This document shows positions 1 to 7,239 of a stretch of DNA of 64,000 nucleotides, piece by piece (within the stretch, counting starts at the first letter, position 1; the number at the start of each line of letters is the position of its first letter). The stretch is from the NCBI GenBank assembly GCA_028820325.1, contig JAPPJO010000135.1, forward strand, positions 35,112-99,111, written 5' to 3'. The notes under the pieces are model-generated. The model saw only the letters and a program-made list of their open reading frames with translations, made no database searches and had not been told where the DNA came from. Source of the DNA: Gammaproteobacteria bacterium. GTDB taxonomy: Bacteria; Gemmatimonadota; Gemmatimonadetes; Longimicrobiales; Gaopeijiaceae. The position numbers were made by a program, and so were the translations under genes.

Positions 1-1
1 C

Positions 2-64
2 CTGCCACTGTTCGGCACCAGCGGGCTGGTTCGGGACCCAGCCGCGATTGAACGGCTCCATTAG
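2..64 (+). CDS. possible 3' end of a gene entering from the left
   Basis: From base 2 a frame is open to TAG at 62-64 and ends in residues LVRDPAAIERLH. It could be the C-terminus of a gene that begins outside the window. Only 20 codons are visible and no family can be named, so this is weak. Confidence 0.15.
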   Translation: MPLFGTSGLVRDPAAIERLH

Positions 65-185
65 GAAGGGTCCTATACCGGATCGTTTACCTTACGGCAT
101 AGAATAACCACGAAATGGCGGATTTCACGGCGTTCCAAGGGCGCGAAACGGTGCTCGGGAGAGGGGAGGAGGGGTGTTATTCTAG

Positions 186-204
186 GCGCGAGGGCTTCTC
201 GCGC
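186..204 (-). terminator. hairpin after the zinc-ribbon gene
   Basis: A 7-bp perfect inverted repeat, GCGCGAG and CTCGCGC with a 5-base loop, lies immediately beyond the stop codon at 206 of the minus-strand gene. No clear U tract follows, so it is only a candidate transcription end or mRNA 3' stabiliser. Confidence 0.35.
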
Positions 205-205
205 G

Positions 206-694
206 TCAGTAGCAAGGCGGGGTTTCGCTTGGCAACGCCTTGTGCCACCCTCCACACAAGCCACACTCGTATGCTGGCAGGTCGATGTTGAATCTCGACC
301 TGCCAACGTTATCGACCTGACGCCTGTACCTGACCCAGTCCTGCACCTTACGAGAAGGGAACGCGAGTTTCGCCCTCAAGGACATCGGCCACTCATCGCC
401 GGGAAGTTGATGCAGCGGCACCTTCCCCTGCTGTGGCCCACACCGATGACAGTACCAACGATTGCCTTCATACAGAGTCAAGCTAACTTCCGGCCCTGGA
501 TGAGGCCACGATGGCCGAACCCCACAGCCGTAGCACTTCGACGGTCTCGTCCCGTTTTTCGCGCTTTGCTCAAGGGCGGCGACAACTTCGTGTTCTGGCG
601 CTACCTCAGGCTCACCTGTCGCTAGCGGAGTCTCTTCCTCCGCAGTAAGCGCCAAGAACTTGACGAACGCCTTTCTCCACCTGTTCAAACTCAC
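206..694 (-). CDS. hypothetical protein with zinc-ribbon cysteines
   Basis: 162 residues, GTG start. The start overlaps the stop of the upstream minus-strand gene as GTGA, which points to translational coupling. The middle carries CYGCG followed about 30 residues later by CHRCG, a four-cysteine zinc-ribbon pattern. The C-terminus has a second cluster, CGLCGGWHKA, ending in CY-stop. Small ribbon proteins like this are common in phages and genomic islands, where they bind nucleic acid or nucleotide-modifying partners. No family is recognised and no function is assigned. A hairpin lies just past the stop. Confidence 0.6.
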   Translation of the reverse strand: MSLNRWRKAFVKFLALTAEEETPLATGEPEVAPEHEVVAALEQSAKNGTRPSKCYGCGVRPSWPHPGPEVSLTLYEGNRWYCHRCGPQQGKVPLHQLPGDEWPMSLRAKLAFPSRKVQDWVRYRRQVDNVGRSRFNIDLPAYECGLCGGWHKALPSETPPCY

Positions 695-918
695 GACGAA
701 ACTGATTTGTCCCGGTCGAGGTCATCCACATCTCCGAACACGCCTGCATTGACACCGAGAAGCACTGCTACAAGCAGCAGGCCATCGAGTGCCTCAGCGA
801 TGTGCATTTGCACAAGGAGTTCACGTGTAACGGGAACCTCCCCATCGCGAATGTCATTGCGCTCGCGAGCACGATCAGCGTGGCGTTGCAAGAGAGACTT
901 AGCAGGGTGCGTGTCCAT
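691..918 (-). CDS. small hypothetical protein coupled to the zinc-ribbon gene
   Basis: 75 residues if ATG 918 is used. That start was chosen because AGGAG lies about 10 bases upstream on the minus strand; another ATG at 927 is only one base after the AGGAG. The stop at 691-693 overlaps the GTG of the next gene. The N-terminal half is charged (RHADRARERND) and the C-terminal half has a hydrophobic stretch (LDGLLLVAVLLGVNAGVF) too polar at its edges to call a membrane span with certainty. No family is recognised; the coupling is the main support. Confidence 0.45.
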   Translation of the reverse strand: MDTHPAKSLLQRHADRARERNDIRDGEVPVTRELLVQMHIAEALDGLLLVAVLLGVNAGVFGDVDDLDRDKSVSS

Positions 919-1145
919 TAGCTGCATACTCCTAAGAAGGTTCTTTCCTGCGCCCCTGCTCCCTCGCCCCATCCTCAGCATCGCCTAGGGGGTCAACGGA
1001 AGCTGGGTGAAGCTGCATCAGGCGCCATAGGGCTGTCAAGGCCATCGCACTTCCCGGCCCGCGCCGGGTAGCGTTTTGCTTAGCGCTACGCTACGCTGGG
1101 GAGTAGCTTGAAGCGTTGACGGTTTCCTCGAATCGGTGGTCTGAT

Positions 1146-1412
1146 ATGTCGTCGGAGTGGATGAAGGAGTGGGGGCAGTTCATCGTCTTGCTACTCGCGG
1201 TGCTTGGCACCACCGTTGCCACGTTCGGCTGCGGTTTCAGTGTCCTCCGAAGCGACACCGCCCGCGTTGAGGCTGGGGTCGCAGAGAATCGGCAAGCGAT
1301 TGAGCCGAACCAGCGATCCATCGAATCGCTTGGTCGCGGGGTTCTCGGAGCTTCGCCTGGGCACAGGTTCGCGGCTCTTCTTCTTCCCCGTGTACAATTT
1401 CGGGAGGTATGA
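1146..1412 (+). CDS. small single-span membrane protein, possibly damaged
   Basis: 88 residues from ATG 1146, with GGTGG upstream. One clear membrane segment (residues about 10-35, FIVLLLAVLGTTVATFGCG) is followed by a heptad-like region (VEAGVAENRQAIEPNQRSI). This resembles small membrane-anchored coiled-coil proteins of phages and islands. The tail after residue 65 loses this character, while another frame continues as a plausible protein (FPVYNFGRYERLAIETHRLD, to about 1521). A frameshift near 1340 may therefore have cut a longer gene. No function assigned. Confidence 0.4.
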   Translation: MSSEWMKEWGQFIVLLLAVLGTTVATFGCGFSVLRSDTARVEAGVAENRQAIEPNQRSIESLGRGVLGASPGHRFAALLLPRVQFREV

Positions 1413-1517
1413 GCGCTTGGCCATTGAGACCCACCGTCTGGACGGGAGCAGGCTTGTCGCCGTGTTCCCGCTCCAAGGATCCGGATCCGCCACGAGAGAG
1501 CCCCGAGACGCTTGCAG

Positions 1518-1916
1518 ATGAGAGCCTACGTAGTCCGGGCTGGGAGTGATAGCCAAGACGAGGCGTTCGCCCTAGGTAACGACGTGGTTGTGGTTGGCTG
1601 GAACGAGGTCGCATCGTTGGAGCACGCCGACTCCCCCGCAGCCGTTCGCGAACTCCTTGAGGCGAGCTACGACACACCTGTCGTAAGAAACCACCCCGGC
1701 CAATTGTGGCAGTTCTGCCATGTTATCAAGACAGGTGACATCGTCGTGCTACCTCGCAAGTCTCCCCAGCCAGTCGCTATCGGGCGCGTGGTCGGTCCAT
1801 ACCAGTACGACGCAACACGAGAGACGCAGAAGCACACACGTCCCGTCAAATGGTTGCATACCGCGATCCCGAGAACCCTACTACCCTCGCTTGGCGTTCC
1901 CTTGACGGTGTATTAG
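1518..1916 (+). pseudogene. N-terminal domain of an Mrr-type restriction system protein, frameshifted
   Basis: The first 130 residues match, from memory of the family, the N-terminal domain of restriction-system (Mrr-like) proteins: an opening AYVVRAG, then VVVVGWNEV, GQLWQFCHVIKTGDIVVLP, IAIGRV-like text and RPVKWL. In relatives this is followed by TVCRI(R) and later the Mrr catalytic domain. Here TAG at 1914-1916 interrupts it right after LTVY. Removing one base at about 1912-1915 restores RIRAPNAVQHIRDVLARYAG and runs on in frame to 2106. No Mrr catalytic domain follows. ATG 1518 begins the conserved domain. Read as a decayed restriction gene. Confidence 0.6.
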
Positions 1917-1995
1917 GATCAGGGCACCCAACGCCGTTCAACACATTCGAGATGTCCTCGCGAGGTACGCTGGCGATGCTAATAGGGAGGGAAGA

Positions 1996-2106
1996 ATGAG
2001 CAACGACCAGATCGACAAGCTCGCCGACGCGGTGGCCGCGAAACTGGACCGGAAGCTGTCCAGCATCGACAACCGGTTGGGGAAGGTCGAAGGTCGGCTC
2101 GGATGA
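1996..2106 (+). CDS. 36-residue peptide, coupled to the next gene
   Basis: ATG 1996 has GGGAGGGA just upstream and the stop overlaps the next start as ATGA. The product, MSNDQIDKLADAVAAKLDRK and then a Leu/Val heptad tail, looks like a short coiled coil. Its opening is repeated almost exactly at the start of the gene at 2859 (MSDDQIDWLANAVA). The same frame extends upstream into the frameshifted Mrr-like domain, so it could instead be the tail of that gene. Confidence 0.4.
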   Translation: MSNDQIDKLADAVAAKLDRKLSSIDNRLGKVEGRLG

Positions 2107-2351
2107 GCAGCGACCCCGTGACCATCAAGATCGTTGACGGGCGGCTGGCTCCGTCGGCCCCGCCGGCCTTCGATTGGGAAATCTGGATCGGCGACTACGA
2201 TCTGGTATTCGAGGATCTGGTCGGCAGCTTCGCGCAACGGTCGGAGGCAATGGCCGATGCGCTGAACAAGCTGCGGGCGTTACGAGACGCGCTCCAGGTC
2301 GGAGTGCGCGACGAAGACGGCGAACCGCTGGATCATCTGTTGTACGACTGA
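2103..2351 (+). CDS. small acidic hypothetical protein
   Basis: 82 residues, starting within the ATGA overlap with the preceding peptide. Contains IKIVDGRLAPSAPPAFDWE and IWIGDYDLVFEDL, a beta-rich N-terminal half, then a helix (AMADALNKLRALRDALQV) and an acidic end. No known family is recognised. Second member of the chain of tiny coupled genes from 1996 to 3065. Confidence 0.55.
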   Translation: MSSDPVTIKIVDGRLAPSAPPAFDWEIWIGDYDLVFEDLVGSFAQRSEAMADALNKLRALRDALQVGVRDEDGEPLDHLLYD

Positions 2352-2381
2352 CCTCAAACGGAGAAAGGCACGGCCTCGAAG

Positions 2382-2447
2382 GTGGACCAACTGACAGGAT
2401 GGTATCAGGAACTCAACGGGCGCGTTTCAGACCTGGAGAACCGATGA
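2382..2447 (+). CDS. possible 21-residue coupled peptide
   Basis: A GTG at 2382 begins VDQLTGWYQELNGRVSDLEN, ending in TGA within the ATGA overlap with the start at 2444. Its Leu/Val spacing is coiled-coil-like and echoes the tail of the peptide at 1996. It is very short and has no strong ribosome site, so it may be only a coupling leader. Confidence 0.25.
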   Translation: MDQLTGWYQELNGRVSDLENR

Positions 2448-2689
2448 GCAAGACGCATTTTGTGCGCGCGGGCCGGATGAACACGCTGTGCGGGTTCGGA
2501 TTCCGCCCTTGGTACGACTGGTTTCCGGCAACCGGCACGGAGGCCAAGGCGGTCACCTGCCAGAAGTGCAACCGTGCCGCTCGCCAGCTTCCGTTTGATG
2601 TATCGGGCGTCGTTCAGACCGGGCGACCCGTTGACTGGAACCATAACGGCATGCGGGTGCTCGTCGAGGGAGGGAACGAAGAACCATGA
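2444..2689 (+). CDS. small hypothetical protein with a CxxC pair
   Basis: 81 residues from ATG 2444, chosen because it sits in the ATGA overlap with the preceding peptide. Aromatic N-terminal half (GFGFRPWYDWFP) and a TCQKC motif near residue 39 that, with the earlier C16 in TLCGFG, could hold a metal. The stop overlaps the next start as ATGA. No family recognised. Confidence 0.5.
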   Translation: MSKTHFVRAGRMNTLCGFGFRPWYDWFPATGTEAKAVTCQKCNRAARQLPFDVSGVVQTGRPVDWNHNGMRVLVEGGNEEP

Positions 2690-2862
2690 CCGAACGTGAG
2701 AAGGACTCGCCCGCGAACTACGGTGGCGCAACGCCGGAGGAGGTCGCGCTGGCCGTGCTCCGGTATCGGCCGGGGAAGAAGCGCGAGCAGCGACGCGAAG
2801 AGAGCGCGCGCGACGAGGCCACGCGCGCTTCGCGTGACGGGCAGGAAAGCAACGGTCGATGA
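2686..2862 (+). CDS. 58-residue highly charged protein
   Basis: ATG 2686 overlaps the previous stop (ATGA) and the stop at 2860-2862 overlaps the next ATG. After ATPEEVALAVLRYRPGKKRE the sequence is nearly all Arg, Glu, Asp and Ser, as expected of a disordered or nucleic-acid-associated peptide. Its place in the coupled chain is the main evidence that it is real. Confidence 0.5.
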   Translation: MTEREKDSPANYGGATPEEVALAVLRYRPGKKREQRREESARDEATRASRDGQESNGR

Positions 2863-3065
2863 GCGACGACCAGATTGACTGGCTGGCGAACGCAGTAGCC
2901 ACCGAAGAGAGGCCCGTCGCGACTTACACATCCGCTAGGCTTGGGGCGAATCAGCCGGGAATCCGGTGCATGCGCTTGGGGTGCAGGTGCAAGCATAGGG
3001 ACATCGGTTCTTGCACATGCAAGGGGCACAACCACCAAACGTTTACCCGGGAGTTTTGCGGATAA
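2859..3065 (+). CDS. 68-residue cysteine-rich protein, paralogous start to 1996
   Basis: Begins MSDDQIDWLANAVA, nearly the same as the peptide at 1996, which suggests duplication inside the cluster. The second half has clustered cysteines and histidines (CMRLGCRCKHRD, SCTCKGHNHQ), a possible small metal-binding fold. ATGA overlap with the preceding gene. Function unknown. Confidence 0.45.
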   Translation: MSDDQIDWLANAVATEERPVATYTSARLGANQPGIRCMRLGCRCKHRDIGSCTCKGHNHQTFTREFCG

Positions 3066-3067
3066 GC

Positions 3068-3565
3068 GTGGCGATCTACGACGATCTAATCGCAATCATC
3101 AGGGGCAACCGGGGGGACCGACTGGATATGATGGTCCCGCTGGGTCTAGCTACCCTAAGCACGCTTGGGAATGCCCGCTGGGAGTGGATTGCGGACGCGC
3201 CATCCCTCATGGTGTTCCTTAGCGTCTTTGGTCTTGTCTATGCTATCTGGCGAATCATCGCGATCTGCGTGAAGAAGATCACCGGGGAGTGGTATCGGGA
3301 CCGGTTCCTTGCAATCCTGAACTCGGAGTCCCAAACAGAGCGCAGAACGGAAATCAGAGATTTGCGGGAAACGCTCTTGGAAGAGGGAAAGAGCGAGAGG
3401 CGGGTCCTGTCCGTTACTCGCGCCCTGCTGGCCGAGGAGAACATATGGCACACAGGGGGCGGCCCGGCTTCGGGGGATTGGAGCACCATACACGACCCTC
3501 CTGGCGCGTCCAAAGCCAAGGAGTTCTTAAGGCGATTGCGGATCCCCAGGCCGAAGAAGCGTTAA
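3068..3565 (+). CDS. membrane protein with cytoplasmic coiled tail
   Basis: 165 residues from GTG 3068, two bases after the preceding stop. An in-frame ATG at 3011 would overlap that gene by 55 bases and is less likely. Two membrane segments (about residues 18-35, MMVPLGLATLSTLG, and 45-70, LMVFLSVFGLVYAIWRIIAI) are followed by a charged helical region (RRTEIRDLRETLLEEGKSER) and a basic end (RIPRPKKR). Last sizeable gene of the coupled cluster. No enzyme motif. Phage or island membrane proteins of this shape have varied roles, so none is assigned. Confidence 0.55.
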   Translation: MAIYDDLIAIIRGNRGDRLDMMVPLGLATLSTLGNARWEWIADAPSLMVFLSVFGLVYAIWRIIAICVKKITGEWYRDRFLAILNSESQTERRTEIRDLRETLLEEGKSERRVLSVTRALLAEENIWHTGGGPASGDWSTIHDPPGASKAKEFLRRLRIPRPKKR

Positions 3566-3624
3566 GACCGGCCATTCAAGAGAGAAGCGACGTTTCACGG
3601 ATTTTCGAAGGGGGAGGAGAGAGC

Positions 3625-3816
3625 ATGAGGATTACAAAGAAGTTCACGGCGAGAAACGGCGAGATCGCGGCGATTTCGGGCGTTCTGGAGTTCTGGCAGT
3701 GGGCGGATCAGCACGACACGGTGACGCGCGTCTCTCAGTTGCGGAACCGAGAGGCGATTTGCCGCCATTTTGCTGGCGCTTTGGGGTGCTGGTGGCGCTT
3801 AGAACATGCTGCTTAG
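3625..3816 (+). CDS. 63-residue hypothetical protein
   Basis: ATG 3625 has a strong GGGGGAGGAGAG ribosome site 5 to 10 bases upstream. The product MRITKKFTARNGEIAAISGV then contains EFWQWADQHDTV and RNREAICRHFAG. No family is recognised. It closes the plus-strand cluster and faces the minus-strand operon. Confidence 0.45.
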   Translation: MRITKKFTARNGEIAAISGVLEFWQWADQHDTVTRVSQLRNREAICRHFAGALGCWWRLEHAA

Positions 3817-3907
3817 AGTGCCTCGCAGTCCCGATCCAGAATCCGGCGAGTCCGCTCTAGCTGAGCAGCAAGCCAAGCTCGAGTGTTCGAGGGTATGACA
3901 TAACCCG

Positions 3908-3925
3908 TCTACCCATGTAGGTAGA
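3908..3925. terminator. hairpin between converging transcripts
   Basis: TCTACC and GGTAGA form a perfect 6-bp stem with a 6-base loop, followed on the plus strand by AATCCTATTTTA. It sits between the plus cluster ending at 3816 and the minus operon ending at 3934, where a bidirectional terminator is expected. Confidence 0.35.
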
Positions 3926-3933
3926 ATCCTATT

Positions 3934-4470
3934 TTAGCGGCTGGAATGGGAGGAAGGGGTCCCGGGGACGGCCGCAAAACTCGATTGGTTCTCCTGAACG
4001 ACGCCGACCGCGATTCCTACGATGATCCCACTCCAGTGGCTGATCCAATCTGCGATAACAGGAAGGACCGCCTGCAAGATAAACACTGCGGTTCCCGCAG
4101 TCGCTCCTACCTTGATGGCCCGCCACATGGAGACACGGGCCTCTGCTTTCGCGATCTTGTGTCGCAGGGAGGGTTCCGACTCCCACAGAATGGCCTTGTC
4201 CGGGTTCTCGGCCCAAGCCACCGAGACGGTGCTGTAGAGAGGGTTTTCTTCGGTGGATACGAGCATACCTAACTTCTTGCCCGGGGGCACCTTCAACTCT
4301 TGGTTCACGGGGATAAAGTTTAACGGCTGGAACATCGTGCCAGCCGGAAACTGGCGCTCACCCTCGGGCGTTTGCAACCGAACGGGTGCCTCGGTGATGA
4401 TGTAACGCTTCGGTGATACGTTCCCCCTGTCGTACTCGTTCTTGGTCTGTGGTTCGACGATGTCTTTCAT
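3934..4470 (-). CDS. hypothetical protein with two C-terminal membrane spans
   Basis: 178 residues from ATG 4470, which overlaps the upstream stop as ATGA. The N-terminal 110 residues are soluble and beta-rich (YIITEAPVRLQTPEGERQFP, KVPPGKKLGMLVS), then a helix (RHKIAKAEARVSMWRAIKV) leads into two hydrophobic segments (GTAVFILQAVLPVIADWI, SGIIVGIAVGVV). Last gene of a four-gene overlapping operon (6075 to 3934). The layout suits a membrane effector or anchor for the products upstream, but that is inference. Confidence 0.55.
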   Translation of the reverse strand: MKDIVEPQTKNEYDRGNVSPKRYIITEAPVRLQTPEGERQFPAGTMFQPLNFIPVNQELKVPPGKKLGMLVSTEENPLYSTVSVAWAENPDKAILWESEPSLRHKIAKAEARVSMWRAIKVGATAGTAVFILQAVLPVIADWISHWSGIIVGIAVGVVQENQSSFAAVPGTPSSHSSR

Positions 4471-4883
4471 GTAGAAGGCTCCTGCGGAGGATCTTGGCGA
4501 TCTTCCCACTCGGTAACGCAGCGCGTCAACTCCAGCCTGAACTGCTGATCCGTGAAGCCTTGGCTCGGCCCTCCGTACGTGATTGCTACATGGTAAGGGT
4601 TGCTCGGCACGTCCTCAGTGAGAGTGGCGCACAGGTCGTGTTGGCGTAGTAGGGCCACGAGCAGTACAGCCCAGCCAAGAAAGTTGTCGGTTTCCTCGTC
4701 TGCGATTCGCGTGTGCAACACCAGATCATCAGTGAGCAAGTCTACCGACACGTCCGCTTCGTGTCTGCGGAAGATGGGCAACGGCCTGCTAGGAGGTTTC
4801 CCGATGCGCCCTTTGACCTTCCGTCTCGCGCTGCTGGAGGACACACGACGGCCAAGTCTGCTATCGTTGCGAATGGCGATCAT
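4467..4883 (-). CDS. hypothetical protein, third gene of coupled operon
   Basis: 138 residues from ATG 4883 in the ATGA overlap with the gene before it; AAGGA lies about 12 bases upstream. Basic N-terminus (RRKVKGRIGK), then an acidic middle with VSVDLLTDDLVLHTRIADEE and a hydrophobic helix (LGWAVLLVALLRQH), ending acidic. No family recognised. Confidence 0.5.
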   Translation of the reverse strand: MIAIRNDSRLGRRVSSSSARRKVKGRIGKPPSRPLPIFRRHEADVSVDLLTDDLVLHTRIADEETDNFLGWAVLLVALLRQHDLCATLTEDVPSNPYHVAITYGGPSQGFTDQQFRLELTRCVTEWEDRQDPPQEPST

Positions 4884-5581
4884 GTTCTTTGAAGATCCTT
4901 CAACGCCTTGCGTACGAACGGATCTGGCAACTCGTCGATGTCCTGGAACCAAGCCCGTCGCCTGCTCTTACCTACGCTTACCACGCACCAGATGTCGTGC
5001 GGGAGGCAGATGACGACCACAGCGCCTGTTGGTTCGTTGGATGCATGGATGGCGATTTCGCCGTCTTCCATCGGGTAGACTGAGTACCGAAGCGGGGCGA
5101 TCTCAAAGAGGCTGTCCAGCAACTCTCGCACGCGAGATACCAAATCACGGGGAGGGATCGGGTAGCCCTCGTCCACGGCTGCGTCACGAACGCGCTCAAG
5201 TTCTGCTCGGGCTTGCTCTAGGTAGTTGATTTGGTCAGGGTGCACGGCTTCGTCGTACTGGTCAACCGTGGGTTCCGGTCCCCGGAGGGTGGTGGGAGTG
5301 CCCGCTTCCGCCACCTCTTGATGAGACGGATACGATTGAATAAGGTGATTGAGGAGGACGTACCATGCCTCCTCGTCCGCACGCCCTATCTCGACCCTCC
5401 GCTGAAACTCACCAATCGGAAAGGAACCACTTCCTGCCATGGCTTGGGTCTTCGACACAAACCCAGGAGGGCAAACTAGCAATCTGTCTGCCGTTCGCTT
5501 GGATTCTTCATGGAAGGCTTCGCGGGATCGCGCCCATGAAACGTCAGACCTCGCAAACGACACACCCATTCTTGGGCTCAT
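4880..5581 (-). CDS. hypothetical protein, second gene of coupled operon
   Basis: 233 residues; the ATG overlaps the upstream stop (5578-5581). Residues 100-150 form a long helix (YLEQARAELERVRDAAVDEG). The C-terminal 80 residues (PMEDGEIAIHASNEPTGAVV, then CLPHDIWCVVSV, GKSRRRAWF and DELPDPFVRKAL) look like a beta-strand domain I recall from widespread uncharacterised proteins, often beside a small partner gene; no database name can be given. Downstream in-frame starts exist, but the coupling favours 5581. Confidence 0.55.
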   Translation of the reverse strand: MSPRMGVSFARSDVSWARSREAFHEESKRTADRLLVCPPGFVSKTQAMAGSGSFPIGEFQRRVEIGRADEEAWYVLLNHLIQSYPSHQEVAEAGTPTTLRGPEPTVDQYDEAVHPDQINYLEQARAELERVRDAAVDEGYPIPPRDLVSRVRELLDSLFEIAPLRYSVYPMEDGEIAIHASNEPTGAVVVICLPHDIWCVVSVGKSRRRAWFQDIDELPDPFVRKALKDLQRT

Positions 5582-6075
5582 GGCAGCATCCTACCCAAGG
5601 CTAGGCGCTGGAACATAACATCAACGTCTGTCATCGCAGATTGTACGCTCCGAAATGCTCGAAAGAACTCTTTTCTGGAGAACGATTCGTCAACCACAAC
5701 GGAAGCAACGACTGCTACGGAATCAGGTACGGGCACAGGCGTATCGGCATCGGAAGCTGGACCGAGCATGTACTCTACGGCATGGTGGTGCCGGGCCATG
5801 CTAACACGCAGGTTCGTCAAGAACGCCAAACGATCTGTGAAATTCAGGTTGGCAAATAGCGCGCGGTTGTCGTCGTGCACCTGTAGATTGATGCGCACGG
5901 CGAGCAGGTTCGCCGGGGGAGCGTACCACGCGACGTAGGTGCCATAGCGAACGTTTTCTCCGGGTACGTGGACCGCCCACTGCTCCTCAGCATCGGGTTC
6001 GAGTTCTACCGGAGACGTGGTCCAACCGAAACTGGCAGCCCAATCGGACACTTTTTCTTGAGTAAGCTCAAGCAT
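5578..6075 (-). CDS. hypothetical protein, first gene of coupled operon
   Basis: 165 residues. Opens MLELTQEKVSDWAASFGWTT, then VHVPGENVRYGTYVAWYAPP, a strand VRINLQVHD, and a helical second half containing DRLAFLTNLRVSMARHHHAVE. The order helix, strands, helix and the 'bound ligand or chaperone' look recall DUF2299-like or secretion-chaperone-like folds, but that is only a shape resemblance. It heads the four-gene operon; 112 bases separate it from the lipoprotein gene upstream, which leaves room for a promoter. Confidence 0.6.
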   Translation of the reverse strand: MLELTQEKVSDWAASFGWTTSPVELEPDAEEQWAVHVPGENVRYGTYVAWYAPPANLLAVRINLQVHDDNRALFANLNFTDRLAFLTNLRVSMARHHHAVEYMLGPASDADTPVPVPDSVAVVASVVVDESFSRKEFFRAFRSVQSAMTDVDVMFQRLALGRMLP

Positions 6076-6187
6076 GGGGGCTCAGGCGCGGCCTTGCTGG
6101 GGGATACCTGTGATCTCGGGCTCGCAGCGTAACGTACCGCGCTCAACTTGTAAAGGTTTCGACAGAGCATCGCAGATTCGTGGCATC

Positions 6188-7153
6188 TCAGGGGCATGTT
6201 ACCGTGCGGCTTGAATCAGCTCTAAGCATCGCGGCCAGCGAATCCCGTTCGGCAGGATCGACGGACATGCTGTACTTGCGCTTGACGGCCACGATCCGCG
6301 CCGCGTACCAGCCGGTGTTCTTGTCTGGCCCCCATTCCGCAGCGTCTTTGTCGGACTTCTGGTTACGGTTCACCGACGGGACCGCGACCGTCAGGTTCTC
6401 CAAGTCCCTTCCGAACTCGCGATACCGTGTCGGCGAGAGGCCCGAGTCGTAGGCTTCGGCTAGGGCAACGATGTGGTCGATGTCCGTCGCGGCTGTACCG
6501 TCTGCCCGGATGTCGTAGAGCGTGCACGTGTACGGGGTGTAGACCTGGCTGCCGTCTCCGCTCTTGGGCAGCGCTTCGATGATCTCATCTTCGAGCGAGC
6601 TGTACCCGGTTCCGAAATCGCTGCGGTTATAGCCGACTCGTGGTCCCTCCGTGCGGATCTGTAGCCCCATCCACACGTCCGAGGTCGTGCGCGCGCAGGG
6701 GCTGAAAGCCGCGCCCTCCTTCGTGAGGCACAGCGTATCGGCATGGCTCCAGTTGTCCGCGCAACGGTACTCAGGCGTGTAGGTGTTCGAGTCCAGCTCG
6801 CCCGCTAGGTGGCACTGACCCATCACGGGCGAGTGGTATTCGAGCACCATCCGGTCGGTGTCGGTCGCGTAGTCGCCCGTGACTACTGCCTCCCACGGGT
6901 CCGTCGGTTGCGCCGGATCACCCGCGATGGTCCACAGCCCGTGCACGAACCCATCGCGGTTGTCGATGCGCAGCGTATAGGTGGCCGTATCCTGGCTCGC
7001 ATCGGCGTATACCGTCCGCGGGCGGTCAGAGAGCACAGCACGACCGACGTAGGTGCCCGAAATGTCGGTCGCGCGCGCATCCGGCGCGATGTCGATGCAT
7101 GCGGAGACCAGAACCAAGACTGGCAACGCACGAAGGCAACGGTTCGGAAACAT
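6188..7153 (-). CDS. lipoprotein with C-terminal HNH (DUF1524/GmrSD-C-like) nuclease domain
   Basis: 321 residues from ATG 7153, chosen because AAGGAAGG lies about 10 bases upstream and a lipoprotein signal follows (LPVLVLVSAC, lipobox VSAC, Cys at about residue 18). A beta-rich domain (ISGTYVGRAVLSDR) comes first. The last 110 residues carry the HNH-type motif of the GmrSD C-terminal/DUF1524 group: YTCTLYDIRADG, then DIDHIVALAEAYDSG, NLTVAVPSVNRNQKSDKDAA and WYAARIVAVKRKY. The DH and the N-x-N-x-KxxxD residues are all present, so an active metal-dependent nuclease is likely. The signal places it at the cell envelope, facing outward. Role (nutrient DNA use, competition or defence against incoming DNA) is not shown. 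Confidence 0.75.
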   Translation of the reverse strand: MFPNRCLRALPVLVLVSACIDIAPDARATDISGTYVGRAVLSDRPRTVYADASQDTATYTLRIDNRDGFVHGLWTIAGDPAQPTDPWEAVVTGDYATDTDRMVLEYHSPVMGQCHLAGELDSNTYTPEYRCADNWSHADTLCLTKEGAAFSPCARTTSDVWMGLQIRTEGPRVGYNRSDFGTGYSSLEDEIIEALPKSGDGSQVYTPYTCTLYDIRADGTAATDIDHIVALAEAYDSGLSPTRYREFGRDLENLTVAVPSVNRNQKSDKDAAEWGPDKNTGWYAARIVAVKRKYSMSVDPAERDSLAAMLRADSSRTVTCP

Positions 7154-7239
7154 CGGTAGGTGCCTTCCTTTGCAGGGGTGTCTAGTGTATTCCGTATGCG
7201 TAATCCGTCTTGCGCGCACGCAAGGGAACCTAGGCTCCG

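Noticed and set aside
3870..3905. tRNA-like T-arm (GTGTTCGAGGGT)
   Set aside because: No matching acceptor, D or anticodon arms could be folded around it.
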